A stretch of DNA of 64,000 nucleotides from AC-32 sp035518635 (GTDB lineage: Bacteria; Actinomycetota; Thermoleophilia; Gaiellales; Gaiellaceae): the NCBI GenBank assembly GCA_035518635.1, contig DATIXI010000046.1:1-64000 (forward strand), read 5' to 3'. The notes under the pieces were generated by a model. The model had not been told where the DNA came from and made no database searches. It worked only from the letters and a program-made list of their open reading frames with translations. This document shows positions 39,996 through 47,829 of the stretch, piece after piece. Within the stretch, counting starts at the first letter, position 1; every line of letters begins with the position of its first letter. Position numbers and translations under genes: made by a program.

Positions 39996-40958
39996 CTACT
40001 CGCCGCGTAGGTAGAGCTGCAGGCCGGGCGCGACTGTCCGGAGCTCGCGCAGCGCGCGCGACTCGAGCTGGCGGACACGCTCGCGGGTGATTCCGAGGTC
40101 GGACCCCACTTCTTCGAGCGTCTGCGGCGCCTCGCCGTCGAGGCCGAACCGGCGGCAGAGAACGTGGCGCATCCGCGGTGACAGCCGCAGGAGCGCATCC
40201 GAGAGCTCTGCGGAGCGGAGGACCTCGGCGGTCGCATCGTCGGGCCGGTCGGAGTTCGTGTCCTCGATCAGGTCGCCGTAGAGGCTCTCGCCGTCTCCGA
40301 CGGGCGTCTCGAGGCTCACGGGATCCTCGACGAGCTCGAGCAGCGTGCGCACGCGCTCGACCGGGAACCCGCTCTCCTTCGCGATCTCGGGCAGCAGCGG
40401 CTCGCGGTTCAGCTTCTGCGCGAGCACACGGCGGGCGCGCATGACCTTGCGGACCTGCTCGGCGACGTGGACCGGCAGGCGGATCGTCCGCCCCTGGTCT
40501 GCGAGCGCGCGCGTGATCGCCTGGCGGATCCACCAGGTCGCGTACGTGGAGAGCTTGAAGCCGAGCTTGTAGTCGAACTTCTCGACCGCTCTGATCAGGC
40601 CGAGGTTGCCCTCCTGGATCAGGTCGAGCAGCGGGACGCCGGCCTTCGTGTAGTTGCGCGTGATCGACATCACGAGCCGGAGGTTCGACTCGATCAATTT
40701 CCGCTTGGCCGCCTCGTCGCCCGCGTCCTTCAGGCGCGCGAGCTCCCGCTCCTCCTGAGGCGTGAGCAGCCGCCCGTCGCCGATTTGGCGGACGTAGAGC
40801 TTGAGCGGGTCGGCGGTCTGCGGCTCGGTCTCCTCGACCTCCGTCTCCTCTGCCTCCTCGGCAGGGGCTTCCGCGGCCTCGGGTACGACTTCGAGGCGAG
40901 CCTCCGCGTCTGGCCCTTCAGGTTCGGGGAGCGCGTCAGGGAGCGGCCGCTGCGCCAT
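39996..40958 (-). CDS. Second RpoD-family sigma factor
   Basis: 320 aa. An acidic N-terminus of about 50 residues (Glu/Ala-rich), then region 1.2 (LKLYVRQIGDGRLLTPQEER), region 2 (SNLRLVMSITRNYTKAGVPL, LIQEGNLGLIRAVEKFDYKL, KLSTYATWWIRQAITRAL) and region 4 (LGITRERVRQLESRALREL). Shorter than the convergent neighbour and with the helix 2.4 change FDYKLGFK. Either the principal or a group 2 factor for stationary phase or stress. Confidence 0.92.
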   Translation of the reverse strand: MAQRPLPDALPEPEGPDAEARLEVVPEAAEAPAEEAEETEVEETEPQTADPLKLYVRQIGDGRLLTPQEERELARLKDAGDEAAKRKLIESNLRLVMSITRNYTKAGVPLLDLIQEGNLGLIRAVEKFDYKLGFKLSTYATWWIRQAITRALADQGRTIRLPVHVAEQVRKVMRARRVLAQKLNREPLLPEIAKESGFPVERVRTLLELVEDPVSLETPVGDGESLYGDLIEDTNSDRPDDATAEVLRSAELSDALLRLSPRMRHVLCRRFGLDGEAPQTLEEVGSDLGITRERVRQLESRALRELRTVAPGLQLYLRGE

Positions 40959-41125
40959 GCTCGTCCTATCGGTACCGCCAGTCCCTCGCTTGAGGCATGC
41001 GTGCCCCGCACGAGGGATCAGGGATCCGCGCGTCGAACCGAGAGCCTTATAGCGGTGATTTCTGCGGTGCCTAACTCTCGGCCGAGTGCCTCGTCACACT
41101 CAGTGGCGACCGGAATGCGAGTCGC

Positions 41126-41131
41126 TAGTCT
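41126..41131 (+). promoter_or_regulatory. Minus-10 box before the glutaminase gene
   Basis: TAGTCT, 23 nt before the ATG at 41155. AAGGGG at 41138 is a plausible Shine-Dalgarno sequence. Confidence 0.4.
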
Positions 41132-41154
41132 CGTCGAAGGGGTTGCTGACTGAG

Positions 41155-41940
41155 ATGTGCGGAATTGCTGGATACAGCCTGAGCGCGGCGAGCAGCGTCG
41201 AGCGGACGCTGGCGGCGCAGGCGCTCCTCGCCGGGATCGCGGAGCGCGGCGCAGACGCGGTCGGGTACGCCTACCGCGCGTGCGGCTCGGTCGAGATCCA
41301 GAAGAAGCCGGCCGGCGCAAGCGCGCTGCTCGAGGACGTCGTGCTTCCCGCGAGCGTCACCGAGGTTCTCGTCCACGTCCGCGACTACACCAAGGGCCAC
41401 CCCACCATCGAGGCAAACAACCACCCCATCCGCCACGGTGCGGTCGTCGGGGTGCACAACGGGATCATCTTCAACGACGACGAGCTGATGGAGACGCACG
41501 GGTTCGAGCGCGCCGAGCCGGACATGACCGTCGATTCCGAGGCGATCTTCGCGCTCGCCGAGGACTCGGACGGCCTGCCGGCCTCGCTCGAGGAGCTCCG
41601 CGGCTCGATGGCGACCGCGTGGCTCGACGAGCGCCGGCCGGGCCAGGTCTTCCTCGCCCGCGGCGTCGGGCGCCCGCTCTGGATCGGAGCCGGCCGCGAG
41701 GAGCTCTTCTTCGCGTCGACGAAAGCCGCGCTCGAGGTCGTCGAGCAGTACCTCCACCTCAAGCTGCGCAAGCGCGAGGTCGGGGAGGGCACGCTCGTCC
41801 AGGCCGCCGACGGCCACGAGGTCGAGCGCGAGCGCTTCCGCCCGAACCGCGATTTCGAGGAGCAGGAGTTGCCGGCCGTGCGTGCTCCCCAGGAGGCACG
41901 CTTCTGCCTCCAGCGCCTCGCGACGCTCGCAACGCTGTAG
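41155..41940 (+). CDS. Stand-alone class II glutamine amidotransferase domain
   Basis: 261 aa from the ATG at 41155. The N-terminal nucleophile is Cys2 (MCGIAGYSL), followed by RGADAVGYAYR, VLVHVRDYTKG and HNGIIFNDDELM, the class II (Ntn) glutaminase pattern of GlmS, PurF and AsnB. No SIS, phosphoribosyltransferase or synthetase domain follows, so it must pass ammonia to a separate partner or act as a plain glutaminase. The C-terminus is short and charged. Confidence 0.85.
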   Translation: MCGIAGYSLSAASSVERTLAAQALLAGIAERGADAVGYAYRACGSVEIQKKPAGASALLEDVVLPASVTEVLVHVRDYTKGHPTIEANNHPIRHGAVVGVHNGIIFNDDELMETHGFERAEPDMTVDSEAIFALAEDSDGLPASLEELRGSMATAWLDERRPGQVFLARGVGRPLWIGAGREELFFASTKAALEVVEQYLHLKLRKREVGEGTLVQAADGHEVERERFRPNRDFEEQELPAVRAPQEARFCLQRLATLATL

Positions 41941-41954
41941 CTCTCTAGCGCTCT

Positions 41955-42638
41955 CTAGAGAAGACGCCCGTCGGGTGCGACCTCTGTGCCCGCTTCGAGC
42001 AGCCGCTCGCGGATCAGGAACTGGAACGTCGACCACGCCCCACGGCGGCCCTGGAACATCCGGTAGATCTGCCACTCGGTCAGCAACGTCTCGTCGCCGC
42101 GGCGCGCCTTCGACCAGTCCGCGAACTTCGGCAAGCGCCCGAGCTTCCGAGCCAGCTCCACGCCCTGGTCGAGCGCGCGCTCGAGCCTCTCCTCCCCCAC
42201 CGGCACGTCGTAGCCGGCCTCCCTGAGCGCGTTCGAGAGCGAGCCGAACGTGTGCCAGTAGAGCGACTTCGACGGCATGCGGCCGCGGTGCTCCTCGATG
42301 TCCCGGGCCGTCGGGATCCGGCCGATCTCGTCCCCCAGGCCCCGGAGGAGCTCGAGCAGCTCCTCGCGCGTTGCGAAGCGGCGTGGGACGAGGCCGGCCT
42401 TGCGCTTTGCCTCGTTCCAGCTCCCGAAGTGCTCGATCACGGTCTGCGGGTGCACCGACGTCTCCGGATCGTCCGCGAACTCACGCATCGTCGGCGAGCG
42501 GCCGAGCCGCTTCGCGGATGCGGCCAGCTCGTCGAGGATCTGCGCGTCCGTGTAGCGCTTGCGGATCCCGGCCTGGAAGGCGGCGAGCGCCTCCCGGTCG
42601 ATGCCCGCCAGCGCTCGGTACTGGGGCCTGCGAGGCAT
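41955..42638 (-). CDS. Protein with three homing-endonuclease-associated repeats
   Basis: 227 aa. Three repeats of about 55-60 residues of the winged-helix type found in homing endonucleases and related DNA-binding proteins: 29-82 (YTDAQILDELAAS to HFGSWNEAKRKAGL), 86-145 (ATREELLELLRG to FGSLSNALREAGY) and 150-215 (divergent, GRRGAWSTFQFLI). No nuclease motif is seen. A sequence-specific DNA-binding protein is likely. It converges on the glutaminase gene. Confidence 0.72.
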   Translation of the reverse strand: MPRRPQYRALAGIDREALAAFQAGIRKRYTDAQILDELAASAKRLGRSPTMREFADDPETSVHPQTVIEHFGSWNEAKRKAGLVPRRFATREELLELLRGLGDEIGRIPTARDIEEHRGRMPSKSLYWHTFGSLSNALREAGYDVPVGEERLERALDQGVELARKLGRLPKFADWSKARRGDETLLTEWQIYRMFQGRRGAWSTFQFLIRERLLEAGTEVAPDGRLL

Positions 42639-42727
42639 CTGGGATCAAGAATAGTAGAGCATTTGCTCCTGGATGCAAGTGTCAGGCTAGCGTCTGCGGT
42701 GGTTTGCTAGGAGACCCGCGCGGCTGG

Positions 42728-45463
42728 CTACGAGGCCGCGAGGACCCGCCTGCGCGCGCCCTCGTCGTCGAGCCCCTCGAGCGGCAGGATTCGCTCGAGC
42801 GCGGCGACACAGCGCGGGCAGAACTGCGTCCCGGCCGCCCTGCGGAGCTCGTCCAGCGCCTCCGAAGCCGGCCGCGCCGCGCGGTAGATGCGCGTCGTGA
42901 GCATCGAGTCGAGCGCGTCGGCGACGTGGATGATGCGCGCTCCGAGCGGGATCTCCTCGCCCTGGAGCCGCTCGGGGTAGCCCGTGCCGTCGTAGCGCTC
43001 GTGATGGTGTCGAATGGCCGGCACCGCGTCGTTCAGGAACCCGAGGCGGTCGATGATGCGGGCGCCCTCGTCCGCGTGGCGCTGCATCAGGTCCCACTCC
43101 TCCGCCGTCAGGCTCGCGGGCTTGAGCAGGATCGCGTCGGGGATCGCGAGCTTGCCGATGTCGTGGAAGAGAGCCGCGTGCCCGAGCAGGTCGAGCTCCG
43201 CCTGCGATAGCCCGAGCTCGCGGCCAATGGCGAGCGCAAGCTGCTGGACCCGACGCGAGTGGCCGGCGGTGTAGGCGTCGCGGGCGTCGACGGTGGCCGA
43301 GAGGCTCTCCATCGCGGCTGTCGAGCGCTCGCGGAGGAGCTTGTTCGCCTGCTCGAGCGAGACGTTCTGGTTTTGGATCGTCTCCGCGGCAGCGCGGAGC
43401 TTCTGCGCGCTCCGCTGCGTGTGGCGGAGGTACGCCTCCTGGGTCTTGCGCATCAGCAGGAGCGGGAGGGCGAAGACGACGAGCGCCCAGACGTGGACCG
43501 ACTCGTAGCCGACCCAGATCACTCCGCCGATGAAGCCGTAGACGAGGTAGTGGGTCGCAAGCCAGGCAAAGCGCTCCCGGAAGACCGAGAGCCAGGACTC
43601 GTGGCCCTCGATCGCGACGACGAGGCTGATCAGGCCCATGTTGACGCCGTAGTACGTCGCACCCGCCGCGACGCCGGCGATGACGTAGATCAGGCGGTGG
43701 ACCTCCCCAGTGTCGAAGCCTGCTCCTGCGAAGACAGCTGCCGCCGCCAGGGACGAGAGCGAGAGGGTCCCGATGTTGAACAGCACGTAGTGGAACGGCG
43801 AGCGCCGTGCGCTCCACTCGACGACCGCGATCGTGATCGCGAGCGGAAGCGCGGCACGCGGCCCGAAGAGCGCCGCTCCGGCGATCGAGCCGACGGCGCT
43901 GACGGAGATCGAGCCGTCGTCGACCTCGAGCGCGAGCGCTTGACCGAAGCCGACCAGCGTGACGATGGCGGCCAGGCCGATCCAGTCGGTGCTGCCGCCG
44001 AAGATCCAGCCGAGCATCCCGGCCGTGATGCCGATCGCGCTGACGATCCCGACGAACATCGCGAGGCGCCGGGAGAGCGACAGGAAGCGCGGGCCCTGGA
44101 GGGCGTGCGGGCGTGGATGCCGCCGCTCGTGTTCCGGGACCTCCTCGACGGCCGGAGGCAGCGGCGAGGCATGCTCGCCTTCCTCCGGAACCGCAACGAG
44201 ACGCGCCTGGCGCTTCTCGGGCAGCAGGAGCGGCTCGTTGCTCGCGTCGAGGACGCGATTGCGCCCCTGGAGCTTGGCGCGGTAGACGGCGAGGTCGGCC
44301 TCGTGGATCAGGTCGTTGCCGTCGGCTCCGTCGCGCGGGAAGCCTGCGACGCCGATCGAGACCGTCGCGCGGATCGGCTCGCTCGACGTCTCGACGTCGA
44401 ACGTTCGCTCGGCCACGGCGCGGCGGATCCGCTCGGCGATTTCGAGGGCCTGGTCGGGCGGGGTCTCCGGGAGCAGGATCGCGAACTCCTCTCCCCCGAA
44501 GCGGGCCGGCACGTCGTAGTGGCGCAGCTGGGCGCGGAAGACCTCGGCGATGCCCTGCAGGACGGCGTCGCCCGCGAGGTGGCCGTACGTGTTGTTGATG
44601 TCGCGCAGGAGATCGAGGTCGGCCATGACGAGCGAGAGCGGCCGCTCGAAGCGCGCGGCCCGGGCCAGCTCCTCGTTCAGGGCGGACGTGAAGTAGCGGG
44701 CGTTGAAGAGCCCCGTCTTGGGGTCGACCCGCGCCTCCTCCTGGAGCTGGGGCACCGACAGCGAGCGATGGATCAGGAACAGCGGCGCGATCGCGAAGAC
44801 GACGAGCCACGGGTTCACGAGCCAGAACGCGGCGGTCGCGACCCCGAGCATCGCGAGCACGAGGTCGGTCGAGAGGCTCTGGAACGAGAACAGGCCCGAC
44901 TCCCGGGGCGAGATGCCGTTCTTGAGCTTCAGCATCGGGGCCATCAGGACGTGGTTGACCGCGACCATCGACAGGGCGGCCGCGAGGCCGCCGAAGGCGA
45001 AGGCGTAGTGCGTGTCGGGGAACTCGCGCGCGACGAGGTGGAAGCACCCCCACGCCGCGAGCATCGCCAGCGTCCAGATGCAGATGTTGAAGGTGGCGAC
45101 GTACCAGCGGACCCGGGTCTTTAGCCATTCCGGGATGTGGTGAACGATGCCCATCAACGCGACGAGCTCCGGGGGCAGGAGCATCGCGGCCGGGATCAGG
45201 AAGACGATCGTGGTGTGGTACGTCTGGTGGCGGGGCGTCCCGACGACGAACAGCTGGGCGGTCGCGGCGATCGTGGCGAGGATCAGGAACGTGGCCCAGC
45301 CGGGCGTGCTCGCGCTCAGGTGCATGAAGAGCGGGACGACCGCAGCGGCCGTGATCGCGGCAACGACGACGAAGTAGGCTGCGGCCTTCGGTGGGAGCCT
45401 CGGCACGTCCGGGTCGGACGGGCGCACGACCGGCGGGTCGATCGAGGTCGGGAGCGCGCTCAC
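42728..45463 (-). CDS. Membrane GGDEF - HD-GYP c-di-GMP turnover protein with two membrane modules
   Basis: 911 aa. First membrane module of about 7 helices (30-235), GGDEF domain (about 245-400) with intact RFGGEEFAIL and an inhibitory-site RHYD nine residues before it, a linker, a second membrane module of 6-7 helices (about 445-660), a coiled linker, then HD-GYP (about 710-890) with HDIGKLAIPD and HHERYDGTGYPERL. Diguanylate cyclase and c-di-GMP phosphodiesterase motifs are both intact, so net activity depends on signals to the two membrane sensors. A conserved leader element lies 140 nt upstream. Confidence 0.92.
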   Translation of the reverse strand: MSALPTSIDPPVVRPSDPDVPRLPPKAAAYFVVVAAITAAAVVPLFMHLSASTPGWATFLILATIAATAQLFVVGTPRHQTYHTTIVFLIPAAMLLPPELVALMGIVHHIPEWLKTRVRWYVATFNICIWTLAMLAAWGCFHLVAREFPDTHYAFAFGGLAAALSMVAVNHVLMAPMLKLKNGISPRESGLFSFQSLSTDLVLAMLGVATAAFWLVNPWLVVFAIAPLFLIHRSLSVPQLQEEARVDPKTGLFNARYFTSALNEELARAARFERPLSLVMADLDLLRDINNTYGHLAGDAVLQGIAEVFRAQLRHYDVPARFGGEEFAILLPETPPDQALEIAERIRRAVAERTFDVETSSEPIRATVSIGVAGFPRDGADGNDLIHEADLAVYRAKLQGRNRVLDASNEPLLLPEKRQARLVAVPEEGEHASPLPPAVEEVPEHERRHPRPHALQGPRFLSLSRRLAMFVGIVSAIGITAGMLGWIFGGSTDWIGLAAIVTLVGFGQALALEVDDGSISVSAVGSIAGAALFGPRAALPLAITIAVVEWSARRSPFHYVLFNIGTLSLSSLAAAAVFAGAGFDTGEVHRLIYVIAGVAAGATYYGVNMGLISLVVAIEGHESWLSVFRERFAWLATHYLVYGFIGGVIWVGYESVHVWALVVFALPLLLMRKTQEAYLRHTQRSAQKLRAAAETIQNQNVSLEQANKLLRERSTAAMESLSATVDARDAYTAGHSRRVQQLALAIGRELGLSQAELDLLGHAALFHDIGKLAIPDAILLKPASLTAEEWDLMQRHADEGARIIDRLGFLNDAVPAIRHHHERYDGTGYPERLQGEEIPLGARIIHVADALDSMLTTRIYRAARPASEALDELRRAAGTQFCPRCVAALERILPLEGLDDEGARRRVLAAS

Positions 45464-45602
45464 GTCGCCCCTCCCGCCTTCCGCTTCAGGCTTGGGTCAA
45501 CGCTAGACATCGCCCGCCGCTCGTCTCCAATCTCCGCGTCCCGCGGTGCCGCAAATTCAGCTTCCTGTCGAGGCGCCGCAGGCGCCGGTTCCGATCACCA
45601 CT

Positions 45603-45679
45603 TCCCGCAAGCTACGGCGCGCGAGAGCGGGTCACATCCCCCTTTTTGAGGACGCCCGGGAAATCCCCCGAACGAGTGA
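45603..45679 (-). promoter_or_regulatory. Leader element B, copy of the element upstream of the subtilase
   Basis: Read on the minus strand: TCACTCGTTCGGGGGA, then GGGGGATGT, CGTAG and GCGGGA in the same order and spacing as in element A (47715-47797). The pair CCCGC/GCGGG encloses the CGTAG loop. It lies between the subtilase terminator and the GGDEF/HD-GYP start. Confidence 0.55.
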
Positions 45680-45705
45680 GGGGCCGGGAATGCGCCCGGC
45701 CCCTC
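45678..45705 (-). terminator. Terminator hairpin after the subtilase gene
   Basis: GAGGGGCCGGG-AATGCG-CCCGGCCCCTC: perfect 11-bp stem and 6-nt loop, about 50 nt after the subtilase stop on its strand. Confidence 0.7.
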
Positions 45706-45755
45706 ATGAGTGTCACGTTGGCGAGCCCGAGAGCCGCCGCGACCCCGTCCGTCGA

Positions 45756-47633
45756 TCAGCCTGTCGGATCCGTGGAGGAGCTCGGATCGGTAGAGGTCAC
45801 GTCTGCCGGAAGCGATGTCGGCGCCGGAGCCAGGTCCGGGTCGTCCATCAGCGCGTCCGCCTCCGACGGGCTCAGCTCGTAGGTGCTCGGCGTGGCGCTC
45901 GTGTCGCCCTCCGCCGCGTCCTCGTACGAGCTGTCCGCCCAGGACACGTCTGCCCAGGACACGTCTGCCCAGGAGACGTCTGCCCAGGACACGTCTGCCC
46001 AGGACACGTCTGCCCAGGAGACCACGTTGTAGGCCGCGTCTGCCCAGGACACATCTGCCCATGAGACGTCGTCCCAGGAGACGTCGCTCGAGGCGGCGTC
46101 GACCCAGCTGACCGCGTCGAACGCCGGCAGGGTGTCACCCGCGACGGGCTTGACGAACGCGTCCAGGCCCTTGTTCGGGTTCGGGACGCGCCAGGCGTGC
46201 CAGGCCTTGTAGACCTGCACCTCGCCGACACCCACCGAGCCCGGGGTTGCGCCCGGCATAGGAGTTGCCGAGACCATCAGGGCGCCCTTGACCTGATCAG
46301 GCGTGTACGACGGATGCTTGGCCAGGATCTGCGCCGCCGCGCCGGCAACGACCGGAGCGGCGAAGGAGGTGCCCGAGAGCTGGATGTAGCCGGGCGCGAC
46401 CATCTTGTCCGACCGCTCGGTCGCGAGCGTCGAGCTGTCCGGCACCGGGCCGACCATGTAACGGCCGGGTGCGACGAGGTCCGGCTTCATGAAGCCGTCC
46501 AGCGTCCTCCCCCACGCCGACCACGGAGCAGCCGTGTCGTCGGAGCGGGACAGCGTGCCGTTGAGGTCCGCTGCGCCGACGGTGATCACGAACGGATCGT
46601 TCCCCGGGGCGTACGCAACGCCGCTCGGGGTGTCGCCAGTGCCGTAGTTGCCGGCAGCCGCGACCACCGTCACACCGCTGAACCAGAGCTGCTCGACGGC
46701 CCGGTCGAGCGGGTCGTGGAAGAAGTTGCTCTTGATCGACGAGTGCAGCGAGAAGTTCGCGACGCGGATGTTGTATTGGGCCTTGTTGGCCAGGATCCAC
46801 TGGCAGGCCGCGATCACGTCGCTCGTCCGCGCGACGCCGCTGTCGTCCATCACGTCGAGCGAGACGAGGTTCGCCTGCGGGGTCGTGCCAGCGCGGCCGT
46901 CGGCCGCGCCCGCTGCGATGCCGGCCACGAAGGTTCCGTGCCCACGGCCGTCGCCGGGCGAGTTGTTCGGCAGCGTCGTCAGGTTGACGTTCGCCAGCAC
47001 GCGCGAGCCGAAGTCTGCGCGCCCGGGCTGGATGCCCGAGTCGACGACTGCGATCGTCGGGGCACTCGAAGGCGCCAGCGCCTCATATCCGTTCCAGGTG
47101 CGCGAGGCGCCCGACTCGTACGGCCAGAGCTGCGTCGAGTTGTACGAGCTCACCTTCACCTCGACGTCCGGCGTGACGATCAGGTTCGGCTGCTTCATGA
47201 GCTTCAGCAGCTTGCTCGCCCGCACCTTCACGGCCACGCCGTCGACCAGGCCGAGCCTGCGCTTCAGGCCCTCGCGATCGGTGAGGCCGTCGAGGTGGTC
47301 GACGCGGTTGAACGCACCGACCGCGGTCGAAAGGTTGTCGCTGGTGCTCTGGATGATCACCCGCACGTACTTGTCCGGGTGGCGCCTGGCGCCACGCAGC
47401 AGTCCGGGAGAGATCCAGGTGCGCTTCGGGGACATCGCCACGACGCGCCGCTTGCTCTGCCCTGCGCTCGAGGCGAACGGAACGGCGATCACCAGCATCG
47501 CCACCAGCGCCGTTACGAACCCGCGGCCGCCCTTGCCCCAGAGCACGTTCGAACGAGTCTCGCCGCCACGGTTACCCGTGCCCCACAGCGCGCTAGACCG
47601 CTGTTCTCCTCGCTTCCCGCCGTTCGTCCGCAC
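45756..47633 (-). CDS. Secreted S8 (subtilisin-like) protease with C-terminal VSWAD repeats
   Basis: 625 aa. An unusually long basic N-terminus with LWG motifs (SALWGTGNRGG, NVLWGKGGRG) precedes the signal core FVTALVAMLVIAVPFASSAG. A prodomain-like region follows, then the protease domain with the triad in IAVVDSGI (about 196), GHGTFVAGI (about 230) and SGTSFAAPV (about 421). Residues about 515-568 are about ten copies of the pentapeptide V-S-W-A-D/D-V-S-W, followed by a Ser/Thr/Pro/Asp tail. No LPXTG or membrane anchor at the end. Secreted, with a repeat tail that may bind wall or self-associate. Confidence 0.9.
   Translation of the reverse strand: MRTNGGKRGEQRSSALWGTGNRGGETRSNVLWGKGGRGFVTALVAMLVIAVPFASSAGQSKRRVVAMSPKRTWISPGLLRGARRHPDKYVRVIIQSTSDNLSTAVGAFNRVDHLDGLTDREGLKRRLGLVDGVAVKVRASKLLKLMKQPNLIVTPDVEVKVSSYNSTQLWPYESGASRTWNGYEALAPSSAPTIAVVDSGIQPGRADFGSRVLANVNLTTLPNNSPGDGRGHGTFVAGIAAGAADGRAGTTPQANLVSLDVMDDSGVARTSDVIAACQWILANKAQYNIRVANFSLHSSIKSNFFHDPLDRAVEQLWFSGVTVVAAAGNYGTGDTPSGVAYAPGNDPFVITVGAADLNGTLSRSDDTAAPWSAWGRTLDGFMKPDLVAPGRYMVGPVPDSSTLATERSDKMVAPGYIQLSGTSFAAPVVAGAAAQILAKHPSYTPDQVKGALMVSATPMPGATPGSVGVGEVQVYKAWHAWRVPNPNKGLDAFVKPVAGDTLPAFDAVSWVDAASSDVSWDDVSWADVSWADAAYNVVSWADVSWADVSWADVSWADVSWADVSWADSSYEDAAEGDTSATPSTYELSPSEADALMDDPDLAPAPTSLPADVTSTDPSSSTDPTG
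45933..46085. repeat. 15-bp tandem repeats coding the VSWAD pentapeptides
   Basis: About six exact or near-exact copies of GTCTGCCCAGGACAC (45933-46020), one degenerate unit, then about three more diverged copies. In frame, so copy number can change without breaking the gene. Confidence 0.85.
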
Positions 47634-47714
47634 CTTCCGTTCTCCTTTCCGCGCCTCAGCGCGGGCCGCATGTCAGTTCACTGGCAGCGCCCTCATCTCG
47701 CTGCTGTCGGAAAA

Positions 47715-47797
47715 TCCCGCGGAACCTACGTGTGACGGGCACCCGGCTACATCCCCCGGCCGGGTGAGTGGGCCCGAAATTTCCCTCGAACGGGTGA
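47715..47797 (-). promoter_or_regulatory. Leader element A upstream of the subtilase
   Basis: On the minus strand: TCACCCGTTCGAGGGA, GGGGGATGT, CGTAG and GCGGGA, 82 nt before the GTG/ATG region of the subtilase. The four blocks and their spacing match element B at 45603-45679. It does not match any riboswitch consensus I know. Confidence 0.55.
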
Positions 47798-47815
47798 CAG
47801 GACCTCGCGGCGAGG

Positions 47816-47821
47816 TAGCGT
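47816..47821 (+). promoter_or_regulatory. Minus-10 box of murT-gatD
   Basis: TAGCGT, 8 nt before the ATG at 47830, giving a near-leaderless transcript. Confidence 0.5.
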
Positions 47822-47829
47822 CCCCCGCG

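Noticed and set aside
45603..45679. Known c-di-GMP (GEMM-I) or c-di-AMP (ydaO) riboswitch before the GGDEF/HD-GYP gene
   Set aside because: The conserved bases of these riboswitches were not found; the element matches only the second copy upstream of the subtilase.
45963..46062. Small cysteine-rich open frame on the plus strand across the repeat array
   Set aside because: It is the complement of the repeats; composition follows the 15-bp unit and nothing else.
45933..46085. Tandem 15-bp repeats as a possible CRISPR array
   Set aside because: Units are too short, contiguous without spacers and in frame inside the subtilase, encoding VSWAD pentapeptides.
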